Shown here in pieces: positions 44,252-55,887 of a DNA stretch of 64,000 nt (its first letter is position 1; every line of letters begins with the position of its first letter). Origin of the DNA: Dipteronia dyeriana (taxonomy: Eukaryota > Streptophyta > Magnoliopsida > Sapindales > Sapindaceae); the NCBI GenBank assembly GCA_032871835.1, contig CM065300.1:110543088-110607087 (forward strand), in the 5' to 3' direction. The position numbers and the translations under genes are program-made. The notes beneath the pieces are model-generated. The model was not told the origin of the DNA and searched no databases. It saw only the letters and a program-made list of their open reading frames with translations.

Positions 44252-44776
44252 CCTTCCGTGAAGCCCAACGAGCTCACACCCATCCCTTCTATACCAAATC
44301 GAGTCGGGAAATCCCTTTGGCTTCTACAGAGAAAGGGGGCCAACTGTTCTAGCCGGGGCTTCATCTGTTCTTGCTCTGTCCTCCTCTAAGCACAGATCCA
44401 AAATGTTGCTCCTTGTATCGCGGGCTACCAAGGTGCGAGGTCAAGGGGCCTTTGTTTCTCAAGCAGCTGACGTAGCAATGACAACTCCTGCTCTAGTTGC
44501 CCCTACTCCTTTTGCTTCTACTTCTGTCTCCTCTGCTTCTAACTTGCAAGACATTTCTATCTCTCCATCTACATCCCTAGCCTCCTGAGCTTCAAAAGAC
44601 CCCGAGGATAGTGTTGAAAAGTTCCTCCTGTCTGCCCATAAAATTAGTCTAGCTCTGCCTTGTTTGATAGGGTCTTATGGAAATTCGTCACTTCATACTC
44701 TGGGGACAGTCTTTCTATGATGGCTTCAATGCCTATAGATATCATGATCAACAAGGGGTTTGCCCTCTTGGCCGAG

Positions 44777-44845
44777 GTAATCAATATCTTTATCTTTTCC
44801 TACAACGGTTTGTTTAATCACTTTCTTGCTTGAACTCTTTTATCG
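44777..44845 (+). other. Intron 2 of Tat-E antisense ORF
   Basis: 69 bp: donor GCCGAG/GTAATC. The acceptor site has decayed to TATCG where Tat-D has CAGCAG. Flanking codons FALLAE and AFKFNM join in phase 0. Confidence 0.75.
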
Positions 44846-45739
44846 GCCTTCAAATTTAACATGGTTGTGGGACACCAGATGGACTCTCTAAGTGATCGAG
44901 CAGCCAAAGCTGAAGCTGAAGCTGAAGCTAAGCAGGTCATGGACTTATTGGCATAGGCACAAAATCTGCAAGAGATGACCTCTGGCTAGAGGGGGATGGA
45001 GGCCGAGTTAGCTGAGCTTCATTATGACAACGAGAGGTTGAAGCGACCTTTCGATTGAGAAACCCTTCAGTCTGAACATCGAGCAAGACAACGGGATTCC
45101 TGGAAGGCTGATGCTAAGATGCTAGAAGTTGAGAACCAGGCCTTGCATGCTTAGGAGGCTAAGTTACAACATGGATTCCTCCTTTAGTGACAGGTAGTTT
45201 TACGCCTCCTTCCAAGTCACTGAAGCCCTCACTCTTTCTTTTGATCTCTCGAGTATCGTAGGCTGGGATAAGGAGGAATTCATGACCAGGGCGGAAGAGA
45301 TGTCTCACCCTGAAGGTGACGGAATTGATCCTTCTAACGGGGCTGGAGTAGGGAAGCAAGAGTCGAGACAGGTTCTCTATTTCCTCCTCATGTCTTACCA
45401 GTCTCAGGTCCCGAGGAAACCTCTAGCGGGGTTTGACCTGCAGAAGCCAGTGGGGGACCTGCCAGAAGCCAAGGAGAAGGTCCACAACCGTTCTGAAGAG
45501 CCCTCTAAGAAAGAGTTAGAGGTTGAGCAGAACATGATAGAGTCTCTGACAAACCTTCTCGATACGGCCATCCCTCCTAAGGTTATAGTGGTGGTAATGA
45601 GGTTCTGGAGCAGAGCCCAGCTAAGCATCAGGCAATAGAGGATCCTCTAGAGGAGAGGGTAGCACGCAAGGGCGGCCATGATGAGCAACCATCTGAGGGA
45701 GGGACAGCAGGAGAAAACAAGGAGGAAGCTGGAGCTTAA

Positions 45740-46273
45740 TACAGTATAGTCACAACTTGAATTTGCTGCCCGGAAATGGGGGTGGGCACCCTGCTTTACT
45801 TATACTATATCTAGTTAGTTTTTCCTTCACCATTATCTTACCTTTTGTAGCTTGAAATTAGGGTTTGGGCTCCCTACTTGATAACTGTAGCTTTTCTAGA
45901 GGATAGGCTCTCGTATCATTTACAAAGACTAGCTTTAGATTTCATTCGTACATACTTCAATGAATTTTGACATGACTGACATCTAATTGCTTCATTCTTG
46001 ATCTCGACCTAGATGCGTCCTCTGAAATAACATGACTTAATCGAATTTGGCAAAAAATAAGGAGATCTTAAATTTGTTTAAATGTGAAAGTCGTCAACTA
46101 GCTCAAGCTCTCGACTCTCAGCAGAAACTTGTAGCTTGATGACTTTAGTGAGTAATCCCCTTATATGATTTTAGGCTAGTTTGCACTTATCTCAGTAAGC
46201 AATCACATGCTCATGGAGGATTAGTAACCAGTGATAACTTGGACATTGGAGTTGAAGTAGAAGAAATTTTCAA
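45740..46273. other. Tat-E region between antisense ORF and tandem repeat
   Basis: Non-coding. It holds the family 3' flank of the antisense ORF (GCCCGGAAATGGGGGTGGGC and GGGCTCCCTACTTGAT), conserved in Tat-A and Tat-D. No other feature seen. Confidence 0.65.
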
Positions 46274-46740
46274 GCTCAAGTCCCTCTTAGGGGTTATAGC
46301 CCGACCGAGGCATCAGGAAGGCTTGATAGCTATTTTGGTCTCAAGATCTGGATGGCAACCATGCTGTTACACTCAGACCCTTCTTAGGGGTGGTAACCCG
46401 ACCAAGGCATCATGAGGGCTATATTCTTGGTCTCGAGATCTAGATGACAACTATACTCTTACACTTAGACCCTTCTTGGGGGCGGTAGCCCGACCAGAGC
46501 ATCAGGAGGGCTAACTATCTATTTCCTGGTCTCGAGATCTGGATGGCAACTATACTCTTACACTCATACCCATTTTGAGGGTGGTATACCGAACAAGGCA
46601 TCATGAGGGCTATATTGCTATTTCCTGGTCTTGAGATCTTGATGGAAACTATGCTCTACAACTCAGACCCTTCTAGACGGGGGGGTGGTGCCCGGCTGAG
46701 GCATCAAGGATAGGGAAGGGGGTTCCCCGAATAATCCTTG
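46274..46740. repeat. Tat-E 3' tandem repeat, about 4.7 copies
   Basis: Units start near CTCAGACCC-type words at 46,274, 46,372, 46,464, 46,563 and 46,672 (periods 98, 92, 99 and 109 bp). Shared blocks: CCCGACC-AGGCATCA, GGTCTCGAGATCTGGATG, CTATACTCTTACA. Same family as the Tat-A repeat on the opposite strand. Confidence 0.92.
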
Positions 46741-46869
46741 GTCTTGAGGTGGTTATGTCTAACTTAACCATGTAGATCCTAATTGGATACAGAGAATTTA
46801 ATGTAGAGTATAATCGAAGATGGAGAAGGTAGACTTTATTGATAAAAAATGGAGTACATTATTGTTGGG

Positions 46870-48290
46870 GATTTTATTGAAGCCTAAATGGAGGTAGTCT
46901 GCTCCCGAGTCCCCTATTTAGGGGTAGTACTTCCTCAGGTGATCTGCATTCCAGGTATGATCGATGGGTCGGCCATCCATATCCTCGAGCTTGTACACCC
47001 CGTTACAAACCACTACCTTTACCAAGTAAGGCCCTTCCTAGTTGGGTCCTAGAACCCCATCAGACCTCTTTCTGGTATTCACGGTCACTTTCCTAAAAAC
47101 TAGATCCTCTTTTTTAAAGTTATGAGTTATAACCTTCCTGTTGAAGTACCTAGAAATCTTACCCTGCTATATCACTACTTTCTCAGCTACCCGATCTTGT
47201 TTCTCTTCCAAGAGATCTAGATTAGCTCGGAGCTTATCCTCATTGCTTCCATGTTTAAAGTGTTGCACTCTGAATAAGGTTAGTTTGTGCTCGATGGGAG
47301 GAACTGCTTCAGCCTCGAAGGTTAAGGAATAGGGTATTTCTCTTGTGGTTATTCTCTTTGTAGTATGGTGAGCCCAAAGGACCTAAGGAAACTCCTTGGC
47401 CCATCTACCCTTTCTCTGTTGTAATTTCTTTTTCAACAGCTTCTTGATAGTCTTATTGGTGGATCCACTAGCCCATCAGTCTGAGGGTCGGCTACTGAAG
47501 CAAACCTAAGGTTGATTCCTAAGCCTTCGAAATGTCTTTGAAAAGGTAATTATCAAACTAATTGCCTAGGTCAGATGTTCCGAATCTGCAGACTATATTA
47601 TTTTTTATAAACCTTTTCGTATTCTCTTCTGATATATAAGAGAGCGGTCCAGCTTTGACCCACCTTATAAAAAAGTCGATTGCCATGATAGCATGCTTGG
47701 CTTATCCAGGAGCAGTAGGAAGCGGTCCAAACAGGTTGACTCTCTACATAACAAAAGGGTAAGGTGAGCGGAAAGATGACAAATGCTCCGGTGGGAGGTG
47801 ACTCAAGTTAGAGGTCTTCTAGCATGGTTCACAGGATTGTACAAAGTTCTTTGCATCTTAATGGATAGTTGGCAAGTAATACCCCATGCGGAGTAGTTGA
47901 TATACCAGAGCTTCCTTACCAACGTGGTTCCCGCATTCCCAGAGTGAACCTCTCTCAACGCCCATTTAGCATCATCGGGATGCTAACACAGAAGCATGGG
48001 AAGGGACCTGCCCCTCCTATAGAGGTACCTATCTACCAGACAATATAGGATAGAGAGCCTCTTAATTCTTCTAGCTTGATTACGTTCCTCGGGAAGCTTT
48101 CCTTCTTGGAGATAAACTACTATTGGATCCATCTAGTATGGCTGACGATCCAGAGTACAAATCTCTTTACTCGCTACTGTGCTTGGTCAGAAGAACACTT
48201 ACATGGGGACTCTCTGTGGTAAGGCTTGGCCACCATTCGTAACTATCTTGGCTGGGACATCAACTCGATGATTCTGTTAGGCACCTGCTT
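46870..48290 (-). pseudogene. Tat-E integrase
   Basis: Zinc domain near 47,820-48,020 (LREVHSGNAG-like, LLRMGYYLPTIH, FVQSCEPC), core with VNLFGPLPTAPG where the first catalytic Asp is Asn, KHAIMAIDFFIRWVKAGPL, then a broken SDLG segment near 47,560, a KLLKKKLQQRKG tail-side region, and the C-terminal DGRPIDHTWNADHLRKYYP-like end near 46,930-46,990. Numerous stops. Inactive. Confidence 0.82.
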
Positions 48291-48720
48291 GAACTTGAAT
48301 CCCATAAATTTATTCTTAAGCAATTGAACTAGCTTCAAGAAGGCGATCATGCTATCCCCTTTTGCCTAATAAACCTCGGAAACCTGATTGACTATGAGTA
48401 ATGAGTCACTCTTGACCTGTAGGTAATCGACCCCCGAGCTGGACAGCTACCTTCAACCCGGCTATGAGGGCTTCATACTTTACCTCATTGTTAGTGGCCT
48501 TAAATTTGAATCTGAAACATTGGCAACATTCAGTCCCTTCTGGGTCTATTATAACTATGCCAACCCCTCCCCCAGCTTGCCTAGATGCCATATATGTGTA
48601 GAGGATTCAGGGCTTGCAACCCACTGGCCAGCTATCAAACTCTGGAATCTTCTCAAGAGCTATATTTGTCGCTACGGAGGTCACTTGGCTTCAGGGCGTT
48701 GAGAACTCTGCCATAAAGTC
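48291..48720 (-). pseudogene. Tat-E second RNase H (RVT_3 / archaeal-type)
   Basis: Shows MASRQAGGGVGIVIIDPEGTECC, then FKFKATNNEVKYEALIAGLKVAVQLGG, then in another frame the SDSLLIVNQVSEV-type segment near 48,380-48,410. This is the additional RNase H that separates Tat/Ogre from other plant gypsy lineages. One frame change at about 48,425. Confidence 0.85.
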
Positions 48721-49200
48721 CGCTAAAGCCTGGGCTTTGATTTTGGTCATAGGTTTGTAATTTAAATTGGGTGAGTTCCAGGGCCTACAAAACCAGTCTT
48801 TCAGATATTTTCAGCTTTTATAAAAATTGATGGAGAGGTTGGTCCTCCACTACTGCTGTTAATTGAGCTTGAAAGTTTGGACGAAGCTTCCTTGTCGAAG
48901 TCACCTGAGTATAGGCGAGCATTTCCAGAAAAGTATAATTTTTCTCCGGCTTGGTTAGAGCATGACTTACGTAGTAGATAGGTCGCGTGACCCTTTCTCT
49001 ACTTTCCTTGACCAAGGCCCCACTCACTGCAGTTTCTGAAACAGCCAAGTATTTTTATAGCTCCTTTCCAGGATTTGTTTTGACTAGCAATAGAGGGTTC
49101 TTCAGATATTTCTTCAAAGATTGAAAGTCTTGCTCGCTCTCATGGTCCCATTTCATGTTTTTTACCTAATTGATAGCTTTAAAGAAAGGGTGACATTTAT
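48721..49200 (-). pseudogene. Tat-E first RNase H
   Basis: Shows AVSETAVSGALVKES, RPIYYVSHALTKPEKNYTFLEMLAY and LRPNFQAQLTAVVEDQPLHQFL, the connected RNase H of gypsy RT with its Glu. It is nearly open at 48,818-49,048. Upstream the SLKKYLKNPLLLVK-type segment borders RT. Confidence 0.85.
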
Positions 49201-50290
49201 CTGTGGAGCGCGAAATGAACCTGTTGAGTGTTACTACTGTCTGGTCAATACTTGTACTTGCTTAAGTGTTGTGGGGGATTCTATGTCCAATATAGCCTAG
49301 ATCTTTTCTGGGTTAGCCTTTATGCCTCTCTCATGAACCGTGAAGCCGAGAAACTTCCCCGTAATTACCCCGAAAGCACATTTGGAAGGGTTCAATCTCA
49401 TATTGTTTCCCCTTAGGATCATAAAAGTTCTGCGAAGGTCTTCCTGATGTCCTTCTATGGATTGTGATTTGTGATCATGTCATCGATGTATACCTCCATC
49501 GATTTTCCAATCTCAGGATTGAACAGTCGGTTAACTAGTCGCTGGTATGCAGCCTTGACGTTTTTAAGACAAAACGACATCACTTTATAACAGTACAGAC
49601 CTTGTCCGATAATGAAACTGGTTTTATCTTGGTCGGCTGGATGCATCTTAATCTGGTTGTACCTTAAGAATGCATCCATGAATCTCAGGAACTTGTTTCC
49701 GAATATGGAGTCAACCAACTGATCAATCTTCGATAGAGGAAAACTATCTTTTGGACACGTTCGGTTAGGTCGATGTAGTCAACACACATACGCCACTTCC
49801 CATTTGCCTTCATGACCATGACCACGTTGGTGATCCATTCGAGGTAGTGTGCCTCTTTGATGATGCCTGCTCTGATTAATTTATCTACTTCCTCCTGAAA
49901 CGTATTGTTTCTTTTGGCATTAAAGTGATGCCTTTTTTACTTGACAGGCTTGAAGGTCTGATCCGCTACTAATCGATGAGCAGCCAATGACATTGGGATC
50001 TCAGACATCTCGTCTTGACTCCAAGCAAAGATGTCATTTAGTTCTTTGAGGAGTCTGATCAGACCCTCATTCACTCCCGGCTTAAGGGTAGTTCTGACCT
50101 TGATGACCTTCTAAGGATCGTCCATCCAGATGTATATCTTTCTAGCTTGACCACAGGATGCCTACTAGCCCATTCCCTACCCCGTTTTCTTCATTTGGTA
50201 TCACGGGGTAATCCTCTGGGTGACCTGAAGGCTCAATATCTTCCAAGGCCATCCCTGGTATTACCCCATCCCGGATGGTTGTAACCTGTG
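49201..50290 (-). pseudogene. Tat-E reverse transcriptase
   Basis: N-terminal SQDEMSEIPMSLAAHRLV-type segment near 50,000, KANGKWRMCVDY near 49,790-49,815, then an open piece at 49,455-49,718 with RFMDAFLRYNQIKMHPADQDKTSFI, YQRLVNRLF and MEVYIDDMI. Both catalytic Asp blocks (MDAF and YIDD) are intact. Breaks lie near 49,740, 49,930 and 50,110, and a stop follows the YIDD segment. Confidence 0.86.
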
Positions 50291-50960
50291 CAAACTATTT
50301 TGCTAAAGCTGTCAGGTTGGTAGATACTGCATAGCACTTCCTGGCTCCTTGCTGGTCTCCACGTACCTCTCCCACCTTGTCTCATACTCAACTCTTTAAG
50401 TCGTTGTGGTAAATGGACAAGATCCTCTTCAAGGATGACAAGAAAGTTCTTCCCAGTATCGCATTGTAGGCTGATAAGATATCTTCCACTACAAAGTCTA
50501 TCATAACATTTTTACTTGAGAGGTTTTGTTCCAACGATTACTAGTAGAACCTTTGATCCCACAAGAATGATCGAGTACCCAATGAATCCATACAGCGGGG
50601 TAGTGCAGCTATTGTAACACCATTATTTCAAATTGAGCTTCTCCATGGTATCTTTAAATAGGATGTCGGTGCTGCTTCCTTTGTCAACAAGCGCGCGGTG
50701 GACCATATAGTTGGCAATCTGTACCGTGACCAACATGAGATTGTCATGAGGCTGTACAGTGTTATAGACATCAGCCTCGGTGAAAATAATCTCTGTTACC
50801 TGGGAGAAATCAGTAAGGCCCTGATCGACCTTGAAGATACCTCTTTGTTCATCTACATGTGGGATCTTCCTCGCGTGGGTTTTTCTAGAATTATTGGAGG
50901 TTCTAGCCAAAGTGGGCCCTCCGCTGATGGTATGTATCATATGGATTTGTTGCATCAGAT
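50291..50960 (-). pseudogene. Tat-E protease
   Basis: VTVQIANYMVHRALVDKGSSTDILFKDTMEKLNLK lies at 50,623-50,760, with DKGSS in place of the usual DTGSS. Downstream, in other frames, come YGFIGYSI-like, FVVEDILSAYNAILGR and FLSSLKRIL segments (50,400-50,500), and the CYAVSTNLTAL-type end near 50,320. Confidence 0.82.
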
Positions 50961-52750
50961 CTGTTTGCTCATCCTTTCTTTTCTCGGCATGCTCACTAAT
51001 CTCTACCTACACTTATTTTCCAGTCTGAATATTATCCCTGACTTGCTGTAAAAACTATATCAAACATCCTCCCCTTATCAAAGCCTCGATCTGATTACGC
51101 AGGTTATAGCACTTTAAAGTGTTGTGACCTACATCTTTATGAAAGTCACAATGCTTGTACAGGTTCCTCCTATCGACGGGGGCTTTCATGGGGGAGGATT
51201 TTTGTAATAGCCCCTTATCCCGAATGGAAAGATAGATCATTTCACGGGATGCATTTAAAGGTGTGTATTGATCATACTCTCTCTCTCATCTCGTGTTACA
51301 AGAGTTACTGTCTTAGGAGGAGGTGAAGCCCGTAGAGGAGTTCACCTTGTTGGATAACTTTCTTGCTTGGGTTGAGAAGTAGGGAAGCTGTTTGTCGACC
51401 TATTAGGAGGTTTATTCTGATTTTTTTGAGCCGACTTAGGTCTACGAGTTTTCTTTTTCAGATGTTTTGCGTTTTTATGTCGTCATGCTCCATCTTGACC
51501 TTGAGTTGTTCATCGACTTCGACTTGCTCTAGAGCCTGATCATATGCCTCTTGGTATGTCTTTGGAGGTTTAGCTTGGCAAAGGAGCAGAAGAGCTTACC
51601 CGCCCATAAGTTACGCCTGAAAATAGTAAGGGTCTCTTTCTCTGCGAAAACCCCCATCTAGATTACTTCCTTATGGAAGTGTTCCACGTATGACCAGAAT
51701 GTCTAACCTCGCTGCTAGATCAAATATTGAAGGTGTATGGGATCTTTCGGATGCGGTTTGACCTCTTGGAACTGCAAGAAAAAATCTGTTGATAGCTTTG
51801 TGAAAGAATCCACCCTACCCACAGGCAACTATCTGAGCCAAGTCTTTGCGTAGTCGGTCAGGGTGGTAGGGAACATCCTGCACATGGCAGCCCTGGTGGT
51901 ATTTTGGATTTCCATTTGCTGGACAAAGCTCAAAACTTATCAATCGGCATATTGAATTTTGGTGGGAGCTCAGCCTCCTAAATCCTTTTGGTTAAGGGAG
52001 CATTCATCTTGCTCAAAGGGTCTTTTTTGTCCTCCTTGAACTTTCAGTTCTTTATCTGTTAGATCTTCTTCTATAGCTTTGCCCTCAAGTCTCTCAGGCA
52101 CTTGTGCTCGGGTTTCTTTGAGTTGACTTTAGACTTCTCTTTATCAGATCCCTTTAATGAACTGGTGATCTGTACCCGGTCCTCTCTATGAATGAGATCT
52201 GCTTGAGGCTTTCTTCTCTACTAGCCCAAGCTTTCCTTCTTGAAGTCGCGGGGTGAGGTGCCTCTCGCTGCTCCTAGGTAGAGCGTTCGCTGCAGATTTA
52301 ACCCACCTAGGCTAGTAATGTGATGGTCTTTCAGAGACTATGGGCATGAGCCCTAGCCTATCCCGAATCAAAGGTTAGAGCCCTGTCCTGCCTCGGGTTG
52401 GCTCTGGAGGAGGAGGTCGTAGACGATCAAATGTGGCTACCTGGTACCGTGTCTGTTCGACTCTCCCTGATTGTTGAGATTTGCTGGCTGTTGGACTGCA
52501 ATGCCTTTAGCGAGCATGCGAAGGCAGACACTCCCCACAAAGGTTGCCGCTTGCTGGTTAAGCATGGCCTGGCTTACTATAGGGGGACCAAAAGCCCGTA
52601 CAGCTGTTGGCTTGTCCGAAAACTAGCTGTGGCACCCAGATTTTCTCCCATTCTTCAGGGCATTTCATGTAGCCAAAGGTTGTCCCAAAGCTTTAGGTTG
52701 TCCCTAGAAGGAGTAAAGCCTCATAATCACTACAAAACAATAAACTTGTA
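50961..52750 (-). pseudogene. Tat-E gag
   Basis: The C-terminal third has HCDFHKDVGHNTLKCYNLRNQIEALI (CX2H..GH..C knuckle-like) at 51,055-51,170. The capsid-type part (near 51,500-52,000) aligns with the Tat-F Retrotrans_gag region. The N-terminal part near 52,500-52,720 is Arg/Pro-rich. No long open frame survives. An ORF of 117 codons on the opposite strand (52,398-52,751) is a shadow. Confidence 0.75.
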
Positions 52751-52775
52751 AACTTAAAAGTGGTGGTGAGGGTTT

Positions 52776-52791
52776 CACACAGACGGCGCCA
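52776..52791 (-). other. Tat-E primer-binding site
   Basis: The minus strand reads TGGCGCCGTCTGTGTG, five bases from the LTR end. TGGCGCC sites are usual for plant gypsy elements; in Tat/Ogre they are generally assigned to tRNA-Arg. Confidence 0.88.
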
Positions 52792-52796
52792 GAAAG

Positions 52797-53936
52797 TGTT
52801 AACGAAAAATTAACTCAGGGTGAGAAATTCAAACTAACACTCTAGAGACCGGTACCATAGAGGTGGCGGCTAGGATAGATACCTCGTACCTAACTTGTTC
52901 GAACAAAGGTGGGTGTTTAAATGTAAATACAATGACGATAGGAATATGGCTTTTTATTATAGATCATGTATGCCATACAAAAATCTCTCAAAACACTCCC
53001 AATCTCACTGGGGTACAGTGGGGTGGAAACCTTATGCATGACGGATAGTAGAATACAACGATGGCCATGTTCTGATTATATAATTTTGCTAAGAATCCCT
53101 AACTAGTCACTCTTCCTCTCCCACTTTTTTTATACAGTGTTTACATTTTTGTATTTATACACAGTCCTGGTAGGCTAAATTTATGATTCTTTCGCCATGA
53201 TTTTCTGAATCCCATCCGTCCTTATCGGGTGAGATCTTTTATTTAAAAGTAATTGAATTTAGATTAATGATGGAAGTAGAGAATATCTTTATGGGAGATA
53301 AGTTTGTTTCCTCTTTGGACTCAAACACTTGCTATGCACGTATGCGGTGTTTCAACGTTCAATAAAGTGTGGATATGATCCTGTGTGTCTCCATGGTGTG
53401 ATTTCTCATGGACATCATCATACATTGTTTCGTAGAGCGAGGTAGATCCGTGCCTTGGTCTTGGTACTAGTAGTTCGGCCAAACGTTTCTATGTTCCTTA
53501 GAACTTGAGGTGGCTGCTCGAGCACTCTTTGGCGGTAACGGAGCTTTAGCGCGCTTTGTCCCACTAGTTTAGATGGGTTAGGATCATCCTTCAAAGAGAT
53601 GAAGCAATACAGTATTGCAAGTTGGGTGTTTAATAGGTCTTTCTCTATGCTTGGAGAGGATGGCTGGCTTCTGGAGAGGTTATGATGTAGCTTCAACTTC
53701 GGGGAGCCTAGATCGTGGCACATCGGGCTTCCTCTGAGTTCCTGTTTCGGTGTAAGGAGCTCGATACGATCGTGTCGGGCTCAACCTCGAGTGTCCCAGA
53801 GCTTGACGATCTTTTCTTGCACCCACGGGGTAGCTCCCCTAGCTCGACTCCAGGATCTATGGTTCTCGGTTTTGGATCCAGGCTAGGAAAGTGGAGAATT
53901 TCCTTTTTGATTCCTATCCAAATTTGGCTATTTAAA
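52797..53936 (-). repeat. Tat-E 5' LTR
   Basis: 1,140 bp, plus-strand TGTTAACG...GGCTATTTAAA. Very similar to the 3' LTR at 41,658. A minus-strand TGTATAAATAC near 53,150-53,162 could be the TATA box; this is uncertain. Confidence 0.9.
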
Positions 53937-53941
53937 ATCTT

Positions 53942-54235
53942 TACCAAGAATTCTGGTGGAAATCTTCTCATTAATTGTACTGATGATATGGTAAGCATAG
54001 GCTGGTGTGTCCCATAAAACAATCTGGCTGTGTTTGGGCTGTTCTCGCGATTTGAGGCAATCCATCAAAGATTTCGTCGATGTCACTGTTCTATCCACTT
54101 CTATTTATAGCCAACTGCTTCACCGCCTTCATCACATTATCTTTTCTTTAAAAATTTAAATTCTCAATGAAGCCAAAATTCCTCTCGAGCCGTACCTTCG
54201 CCTACTTTTGTCAAACTTGCAAAAGCCATTCTGCT
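53942..54235 (+). promoter_or_regulatory. Tat-D antisense ORF upstream region with TATA-like box
   Basis: Aligns with 42,875-43,160 of Tat-E. CTATTTATAG at 54,102-54,111 stands 133 bp before the start-codon position, in the same place as the Tat-E and Tat-A boxes. Confidence 0.6.
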
Positions 54236-55200
54236 ATATCGAAAGCCAGCCATGACTCCGTCCATTCTCTTGTTGATGGTGAGGAAGTTTCTAGTCTCTC
54301 CCATGGGAAGTGGGCTCGATAAGATTTCAACCGCGATGACTCATCTCCAAACCCGCAGCACCTCCGGTCGAAAAGGAACGTAGTTATCGGGACTGGGTTT
54401 TCTAACCGACCAGATAACCCCTTGATTCTAATGAGGGAAATAGGGACGGCGATGTTGGAAAGAACCAAGTCACAGTTGACGGTCCTTTTCTTGATAGGCT
54501 TCCTTCTTACGACTTCAGAGTCATTCCAGACTCCATAGTTGATCCGAATTCGATCGCTCATCTGAAGTCCTAGTATGGCATCCCTGACAATGTCTCCATC
54601 TCAGTTCCTCACTAAAATTATGACATCTTTAATCCTCCCAAATATGTGCTTCCAGTTCTTGTAGCAACTCTCGAGAACAAGGCTAGGATTCCTCTCAATC
54701 CTACTATTCGATGGGCTCTCAGCGCCCTACAACTAGCTCCCCTCCAGTTGACTCCTAACTTCTGAAGGCATTTGATTGGCTTTCTCTTGCCGTTAAGGGA
54801 ATAGTGTGAGCTGAGCAAGGTTAATAGAGAGCCCAAAGTAGAGATTCTGGCTTACTTTTTCCAAAGTAGAAGCCTGTCTAGTGATCCTCGAGACAAGTTA
54901 TATACAAAAGCTAAGAACAAGCTCAACTTCATCATTCCCAGTGCTTCAAAAAAGGACCCAGCCTGGAAGAAGGAGTGGATAGGGAAGCTTGATCTTTACT
55001 AGAAGGCATGAGTTTACGGTTTCTACCTCTTTCAATGATAAACTATCATGGGACTGAGATTCGTTGCCCGCTGAATCTAAAGTTGTACTAAAGGCCATAA
55101 TCGCTAGGAATTATTTGAACCTAAAGTTCCCAACTGCTGACCCCTTTGATTCTCGGAGGGTGCATCAATACCTAAGAATCTCTGATGCTACTCCACGTTA

Positions 55201-55306
55201 GTAATGTTTGAATTGTCATGCTTTCGTTTCATTGCTTATCTCGGCTCTGACAACTTTCTTCTTTCCCTTTTTCCTTTTCTTTAAACATTTTTTGTTGTTA
55301 CTCCAG
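55201..55306 (+). other. Intron 1 of Tat-D antisense ORF
   Basis: 106 bp: donor CGTTA/GTAATG, long pyrimidine stretch, acceptor TTACTCCAG. Splicing joins an open frame (RYFPQSM). Confidence 0.8.
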
Positions 55307-55812
55307 CTTCCCACAAAGCATGATAGCCCCGGTAAGCCCGCACTCATCCCCCTTCTGCCAGACCAGTAAAAGGTGTTACTTTTTTTTCTTTGGCTGGGAT
55401 TGCTCCTGCTCCTACTCTATCCCCCTCCCAGGCTATGTCTAGGATGGCAACACTTGCGCCACGAGCTTCTAGGGTGTTAAACTAGGGAAGACTTGCATCC
55501 CAGGCTGCTGAAACGACTACCTCTGCCCCCTCTGTTCCTTATGCTACTACCTCTACTACTACTGCTCCCACGGTTTCCTTACCTGATGTCTCTACCACTT
55601 TACCTATGCTCCTAACTACTAGCGCTTCGGCGGACCCCGAGGCTGATGTTCCACAGATTCCTCCTGCCCTTCCTTAACGTCAGTCTAGCTTGGTTAGGCA
55701 GGACGAGGTCTTGGAGTAGTTCGTCACATCTTGTCTGGGTGGTGGGCTCTCTAGAATGGCTTCAATGCCCGTGGGTATCTTGCTTACCAAGAGGTCTGCT
55801 CTCTTGGATGAG

Positions 55813-55887
55813 GTAACTCTCTTCTTATTCTTTTACCTATGGCTTGTTAGTTCGATTAGTGTCTAACCTTAGCTTTGTGCCCAGCAG
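55813..55887 (+). other. Intron 2 of Tat-D antisense ORF
   Basis: 75 bp: donor GATGAG/GTAACT, acceptor CCCAGCAG/GCC. Joins SALLDE to AFKFNV in phase 0. Confidence 0.82.

Larger units (their letters stand above)
43161..45739 (+). pseudogene. Tat-E antisense ORF (three exons)
   Basis: Starts MSKNSRDSINSIVDGE. Exon 1 holds a domain like plant 'putative gypsy type transposon' proteins: YYIPDNVSISIP, LNALKLSPLQLTPNFWRHL, and then KNKLNFIFFYASRKDPAWKEEW. Intron 1 is at 44,158-44,251 and intron 2 at 44,777-44,845. Exon 2 is Ala/Ser/Pro/Thr-rich. Exon 3 has a coiled coil (AKAEAEAEAK; AELAELHYDNERLKR; KADAKMLEVENQALHA) and an acidic tail ending in TAA at 45,737. Stops near 43,240, 43,830 and 44,955 and some frame changes show decay. 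Convergent with pol. Function unknown. Confidence 0.82.
41658..53936 (-). mobile_element. Tat-E, complete Tat/Ogre-type Ty3/gypsy element
   Basis: 12.28 kb, minus strand, both LTRs, primer site and purine tract. Flanked by near-matching target copies ATCGT (41,653) and ATCTT (53,937) inside Tat-D. Domain order on the minus strand: gag, protease, RT, RNase H, second RNase H, integrase, then a tandem repeat. The antisense ORF converges from the other strand. Many stops and frameshifts. Confidence 0.92.

Noticed and set aside
45740..46273. Possible third intron or further exon of the Tat-E antisense ORF
   Set aside because: The TAA at 45,737 and the conserved 3' flank fit a gene end; no matching open frame continues in Tat-D.
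52398..52751. 117-codon plus-strand ORF near the Tat-E primer site, possible second antisense gene
   Set aside because: It is the opposite strand of gag; no counterpart is open in Tat-F and no motif is seen.
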